A stretch of DNA of 64,000 nt, taken from Daldinia sp. FL1419. Lineage: Eukaryota > Ascomycota > Sordariomycetes > Xylariales > Hypoxylaceae. Shown here piece after piece: positions 58,753-64,000 of the stretch (its first letter is position 1; the number at the start of each line of letters is the position of its first letter). Position numbers and translations under genes: made by a program. The notes beneath the pieces are model-generated. The model saw nothing but the letters and a program-made list of their open reading frames with translations, ran no database searches and was not told the origin of the DNA. Where the stretch lies: assembly GCA_025201765.1 (NCBI GenBank), contig MU623344.1:124001-188000 (forward strand), written 5' to 3'.

Positions 58753-59701
58753 ATGGAAGCGTCAAGCAGCACTACGCGGTTTGCGCCCGCATCGTCCTGC
58801 GTTACGGACATTTATGATTTGGTTGACACTCTCGATGGTATATACGTTCAGAACGGCTCCTCTGGTCCCTACCGGTATTATCATCTTGGGCCATCAACAA
58901 GCGATTCGAATTGCTTCCCTACAGACTGGTCACCTAGTTCAGGCGCCTATATGTCCACCAACCAATGCCCATTAGGATATCACGTAGCATGTTCACTCGT
59001 CAATGTGCCAGAGACGACCGGAACGTGCTGTCCTGAGTATGCCATTTCTTATAGATCCATTGGGCTAGGAAAGGAAGGATGGCTAACATAAGACTACCGA
59101 GCACAGAAACTATTCCTGTCAAACCGAAAGCATAAATTGGAAGTACCAAACCACTGATATATGCGTGTCAACTTTCCATTACGGAGAGACATTAGTCTTC
59201 ACAACTAGCACACCCGGACAAGGCTGGCAAACAAGCACGACGAGCGTGGACTGGGGTGCCGTCAACGCGTACGGTATTGATATTAGGTGGCAGACATCTA
59301 GCTCTCCGTCTATAATTACCCCTACTTCCAGTACAACCTCGATCGTAACGATGATATCCGCTACACCCAAATCCCTTTCGGCCGGAGCCGGGATAGGAAT
59401 CGGCATCGGCGCGGCGGTAGCGGTTGTTTTACTACTCGTTGGGGCATGGCTCTTATGGAGGCGTCGGAGGAAGGGCAAGGGGGAAAAGGCGACGGCGCAC
59501 GAAACCCTGCCACTAGAAGATCACGTCCACCCGGCGGATAGAGTCTCGGCATACACAGGTAGCGATAGAAGCGCATCTGCTAGACCGAGACAGTGGGCGA
59601 CGTATAATAATGCGGAGTGGTCCGAGATGCAACATATATCGCCGCCGCTGCCACCCCCAGTGGAATTAGGACCAGGGCACGAGCGGGGCGGTATTATATG
59701 A
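58753..59701 (+). CDS. Mucin-like single-pass membrane protein with cysteine-rich ectodomain
   Basis: Predicted cell-surface protein of a widespread but uncharacterised family of filamentous fungi. From the ATG at 58753 the product is 292 aa, from exons ending at 59036 and starting at 59107. The 70-bp intron restores the conserved CCPENYSCQT junction. The ectodomain has paired cysteines (SSCVTDIYDL, DSNCFPTDWSP, NQCPLGYHVAC, TGTCCPENYSC), then a Ser/Thr-rich stalk. A transmembrane helix GAAVAVVLLLVGAWLLW and the basic stop-transfer RRRRKGKG follow, ending in a Pro-rich cytosolic tail. The frame stays open 31 codons upstream to 58660 and encodes a signal-peptide-like LLRLLSVLLPQLTLIALTA, but that part has no ATG and a stop codon lies just before it. 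The true start is therefore uncertain. Confidence 0.7.
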
Positions 59702-61092
59702 CGTGCTGTACAATCAGCCGGTCAGCGCGATTCTTGGGTTTAATTTCGACGCAAGCCACTGGTGCAGGCTCCTTGCGTGCCGTTTATGATGGAGTTTACT
59801 CTTATATTAGATCATTAAGGAGCTCTTGACGGGGTAAACTCTTGTACCGCCCACGATGTTGACGCCTATCGGACGTCTCTAAGCGATCAAAATTTAAAGT
59901 TGCCTCTAGATTTAATTCAACACTAGACAGCAAGAGCTATACCATTAGACAATACCCCTCGTCTTCGAAGATATAAAAGCCATCATCTAGAAGTTCGCAT
60001 TCTGGGTGAGCCGGACTAAATGCCGTCTTGCCGTCTCCGTATGAGCTATTATGATTAGTCTATATCTAGGATATCGCATGTTAGCTGCTGATCCCCCTAT
60101 GGTATCTCCTTGTCGAATGGTGAGACTCGAATTAAGAGATTACATTAGGAGGTATTGCTTTTTATTCTTGCTGTCTAAGTACAGGACTGTTGACTAGTCC
60201 ACCTCGTGGGTGGTGTGCCTATCAGGTTCATTGGTTAAGTAAATATGTTTTGGGAATAACCTAGTGGTGGTGGGCTGCGTTGGCGGCGCTTTAAAAGGGG
60301 GCCGGAGAATGCAAGAGGTAACGCTGGATTGTGGCTGGCTGCAGCTTGGCTGTGTGGCTCTGCGGCAAATGGCTTTCTGGTGGGGTTCCAGCAGAGGATG
60401 CATCCAATGAAGTGTGGTTTTGGGAACTTTCAGGACCCAAAAGTGCATAAAAGCAACCTAACCTAAAGAATTCACTCAATTAAAATGCGAGAAATGTCCG
60501 TATCAATTTCTTGAAAATTAGAGCATAAGATTACACTGCAGCGTTTGTCCAAGTTTTAAGTAAAGTCCTGATTCGTTACCCTTGTTTGAAGTAAAGAGGT
60601 ACCTACGTAGATTGCATAATAATAGTTATTTTTTGTATAATTATGAGGACATGAAAAGGGGGAATTCATAAGGAATTCACGTGATGAACAGGTAGTTGGG
60701 TCTTCAACTAACTAACCTAGGTACTATGTATGTAGTAATAAACTTGATGGGGCTAAACTTCTGATGTAGTTGCAGTACCTGACATAAGAATGTTGTAATT
60801 GACCCAATACATGTAAGTAGTAATGACACTATGCGGCGTAGTGGTGATGTAAGAAGGGTAAATAACTTGCACATCAAAGTCCACGTATTATTGAATATAA
60901 CCTGACATAATTCTATAATTATTTCATATTCCTTTCAATTTGTCAAGTTGTACATTAAGAGGGAAAGTTCGTAGAATACGCTGCGGTTTCAGTCTTGATT
61001 GTCTATCCGTAGATTTCTTGTTGGATATCTATTAGTCGTTTATATATATCAATGATTATTCGTTCAACCTGAGTCTTAATATAAACTTCAAG
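59702..61092. other. Intergenic stretch upstream of the 6PGDH-like gene
   Basis: No supported gene in 1.4 kb. Minus-strand frames at 60194-60479 are unrecognised. The reverse strand at 59920-59960 resembles the 5' half of a tRNA but has no T arm. Confidence 0.5.
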
Positions 61093-62716
61093 ATGGCACC
61101 AAATCCAGATATTAGTCAAATCACGCGGATAGGCATCGTCGGGGCCGGTAACATGGGCACGATGATGTCCCTGGGCTTCTGCGAACACGGCCTCGATGTT
61201 TCCATATGGGATGTCTCGGAAAAGAACGTCGACCAGGCTCGCGAGATGGCGGAGAAGACAAAAACGCTAAAGGGAAAGGTCGATCATTTCAAGGATATTC
61301 ACGAATTCACCAAGAGCCTCAATAATCAACCTCGGAAGATTTTTATTTTCTCTATTACCCACGGATGGCCTGCAGACTCCGTCTTGGAGAAGATAAAAGA
61401 CGATCTAAAGGCTGGTGATATCATACTTGACGGTGGCAACGAGAACTATCGCAACACGGAACGACGCCAGAAGGAACTGGAATCGAAAGGCGTCAAATGG
61501 ATCGGTATGGGTGTTAGTGGTGGTTACCAGTCAGCCAGGCGTGGGCCAAGTATGTCGCCAGGAGGTGATAAGGAAGCTGTCGAGTTCGTTCTTCCCCTTT
61601 TAGAGAAATTCTCAGCCAAGTCACCTGTAGATGGCAAGCCATGCGTTCAGTATATGGGTAAGTAAATGTTTCGTTTACTTATTATATGACCATCTATTGG
61701 GTCATTCTCGGACGCTAAAACTATCGAACATAGGCCCCCGTGGAGCAGGCCACTATGTAAAAATGGTCCATAATGGGATTGAAAACGGTATGCTCTCCGC
61801 CGTTTGTGAGGCATGGAATATCCTCCACAAGTCCCTTGGACTTTCGAACGGCGAGATAGGGAAGATTTTCGAGGGGTGGAATTCGAAGGGTGAGCTAAGG
61901 AACACTTACTTGATCCAGATCGGCTCGGAGATCTGCCAGAAGAAAAAGACACCTGAGGGCGATCAGAATGGAGAAGGAAAAGGAGACAGCGGATATGTCT
62001 TAGACGATGTTCTTGATAAGGTTGTGCAGGACGACGATAGCTCGGAGGGTACCTTATTCTGGACAGTGATGGACGCGGCGAATCGACATGTAGCAGCACC
62101 TACGATAGCGACTGGCCACTTCTTCCGCGTGGCTAGCGGAAACCGGGCACAGAGGTTAAAGGCTGTGAAGAATTTAGATATTCCGAAGCCGCAGCGTGTG
62201 GATGTAAAGGACAAGGACAATATTATCGAGAGTCTACGTCGGGCAGTTTACGCGTCCTTCCTCTGTTCATTTTGTCAGGGCCTCGAACTTATTGCACGAG
62301 CATCCAAGGACGAGGGTTGGGACGTCAATCTAGGAAAGTGCATTCAAATCTGGAGAGCTGGTTGCATCATTCAAGAAGATCACATCGCCGATATGCTCGA
62401 ACCCGTTCTCCTTAACGCAAAAGAGCCGATCATGAACATGAAGCTCATCGACGAGGTCGCCGCCGACTTGCGGAATAACTTCGACGCATTGAAACAGATT
62501 ACGCTCAAAGCTATCGAATGGGATAACTACGTCCCTGCCATCAGCGCCAGTTTGGAATATATAAAATATGTGGGCGGAGGAATGCTAGCAACCCAGTTCA
62601 TGGAAGCGGAGATGGATTTCTTCGGCGCACACGCTTACGATAGGCCGAATGTGAGAGGAGAAGACCCGGGGAAGCCTTCGAAAGGGGCTCATCACTATGA
62701 ATGGCGTCCTGCTTGA
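61093..62716 (+). CDS. 6-phosphogluconate dehydrogenase-like protein (divergent paralogue)
   Basis: Predicted NADP-dependent oxidative decarboxylase of the 6PGDH family, 515 aa from exons 61093-61657 and 61734-62716. The Rossmann motif is IGIVGAGNMGTMMSLGF. The substrate region GVSGGYQSARRGPSMSPGG differs from the classic SGGEEGARYGPS. The catalytic-lysine motif GAGHYVKMVHNGIE is intact. The all-helical domain follows, with SFCQGLELIARAS and the C-terminal FGAHAYDR, in place of FGAHTYE, which contributes a phosphate-binding His. A hydrophilic acidic insertion (about residues 265-295) and a terminal HHYEWRPA extension make it longer than the housekeeping enzyme of about 490 aa. The 76-bp intron has a GTAAGT donor and an ATAG acceptor. 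It is likely a second, fungal-specific paralogue; whether it uses 6-phosphogluconate is unproven. Confidence 0.88.
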
Positions 62717-64000
62717 ACCACTACTATGGAAGCCTCGAGCGCGTCTTCTATATAATCTACGAGACTATTTACTTATCGTTTGAAGCGATGGCTGGTCTTT
62801 TCAGGAGAACTCGACACGACTGGATTGCCAGATATTTGAGATTTACGCATTTGAAGTTTCAATATGCTATGGAGGATTCAAAAATAATGAATTAGAATGT
62901 GAACCGAGTCGTCACGATTAATATTAGCCAGCAGTATGTATATTAGGATAAGTAAATAGGTGTCTTTAACAGGAAGCCATGTTATTTATGTTGTCTCAAC
63001 AAAAGGTCGTAGTAACATATAACTTTATCTCACGACTCTCGTATAGAATAAGCATATCAATCACTCCGTACGGAATACATACAATAATCCAACATAGACT
63101 TTTTATTACCGAAATCGAAATTTAGAAATTAAATTATTGATCTCCTAGGTACCTAGTTTATGTTATTATTAAATATTACAATCGTAAACACATCATTCTA
63201 TTTCTCCCAAATAGGTGCCATTCCCAAATGCTTTACGTGAGCGTTATGTGAGCCTCGAGATACCACGCCCTCTACGTACCATCCCAAAAGCTGATGTCCG
63301 ATATATTTGCCGATGGCTAACCCTCCGATCGATATATCTAATAGCACGTTTCATCTGCTAGTGATACGCACCTAGGTAGTCTCGTGGACCCGCCGGTTGG
63401 TGTGTTGGATGGAAAAGTTTGCGTTTCATGGCTCGCAACCGCGTGGCCGGGACATGACTCAAGTTGAGCGCCCCCGTCCCAAACGAAGCTCACACAAGGA
63501 TGCCGTTGTGAATTCATGCTCATTTGATGTCGACGGTTGGTGAGTCATCGCTGGTACGTGCTCCCACCCTCGGCGTAGAATAAGCTGCTACCTCTAACGC
63601 CAACACTAACTAACCCCCCTCGGTCCGAGTGTCCATCCTAACGCGAACTTCCTCGCCCTTCTTACCGCGCCGAGTTACAGCTGGACAAGTGTGTAGCTTT
63701 TCATGCCCAAGGGTACACCACTCCGAGGATGCGATATGGAGTTATCTTCGGATCACAAGGGAAGGCGGATGTCAGACAATCTAACAACTGAAAAGGAGAA
63801 AAGCTTTTTCTCGGCGTGCGGACTACTGGCTAGGCAGCAAGAGGATCCATGCCACTGACACGGTTACTAGACGTGGCCCTAGACTGGGAGGTAGACGCTG
63901 ACTACGCGATCACGATGGCTGACCAGCATCGTATACAAGCTTAAAGTTCTTTCCAGTCAAGAGATCTTCCCCGCAAACCTAGATAGCCTATAGATCTAAT
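62717..64000. other. Gene-poor end of the window
   Basis: No supported gene in the last 1.3 kb. A CCTAGGTACCTAG motif lies at about 63147-63159. Short frames at 62701-62895 (overlapping the 6PGDH-like end) and 63338-63523 are unrecognised. Confidence 0.5.

Noticed and set aside
59920..59960. Reverse-strand similarity to a tRNA 5' half (TCTAATGGTATAG)
   Set aside because: There is no matching T arm or acceptor partner downstream, so it is at most a fragment.

Overview
The window looks like nuclear chromosomal DNA of a filamentous ascomycete, probably a sordariomycete-type Pezizomycotina. Genes are interrupted by short introns (about 49-75 bp) with GTAAGT-type donors and CTAAC/CTAAT-like branch sequences. 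The gene set is fungal: a Tea1-type kelch polarity protein, the TORC1 subunit Kog1, the Dam1/DASH subunit Hsk3, a Zn2Cys6 regulator and an RTA1 protein. The 5S rRNA gene is dispersed and carries an upstream TATA, as in Neurospora. Seventeen protein genes are supported (one more is a weak candidate), along with one initiator tRNA-Met, one probable intron-bearing tRNA and one 5S rRNA gene. I placed splice junctions by reading phase and family similarity. They are inferred, not supported by RNA.

Layout: 1-2.3 kb holds no supportable gene. 2.3-6.9 kb (minus) is the tea1/kelch gene. 10.3-15.0 kb is kog1, followed by tRNA-iMet (16.1 kb), a small RBR RING protein (17.2-17.9 kb, minus) and a probable tRNA-Arg with an intron (19.0 kb). 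20.0-22.6 kb carries a secreted polysaccharide lyase and a DJ-1/PfpI enzyme. 22.6-30.2 kb is a gene desert. 30.2-32.9 kb is a ketopantoate-reductase-like protein with a long disordered tail, and 34.9-35.4 kb is the small three-exon hsk3 gene. 36.6-48.8 kb is accessory in character: SDR, RTA1 membrane protein, Zn2Cys6 regulator, LaeA-like methyltransferase, dispersed 5S rRNA and aldo-keto reductase. 48.8-54.8 kb is gene-poor and includes an AT-rich element of about 780 bp with 44-bp terminal inverted repeats. 54.8-58.1 kb holds the divergent pair rpr2 (RNase P) and sub2 (DECD helicase). 58.7-62.7 kb carries a mucin-like single-pass membrane protein and a divergent 6-phosphogluconate dehydrogenase paralogue.

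Conserved housekeeping genes (polarity, TORC1, kinetochore, RNase P, mRNA export) alternate with accessory metabolism and long AT-rich spacers. The spacers are littered with a short palindromic AGGTACCT/CCTAGG-type motif. I did not find a clear undescribed multi-gene system. The best leads are the inverted-repeat element with its mutated internal duplication, the dispersed palindromic motif, the tailoring-type gene group without a backbone enzyme, and several proteins with altered key motifs.
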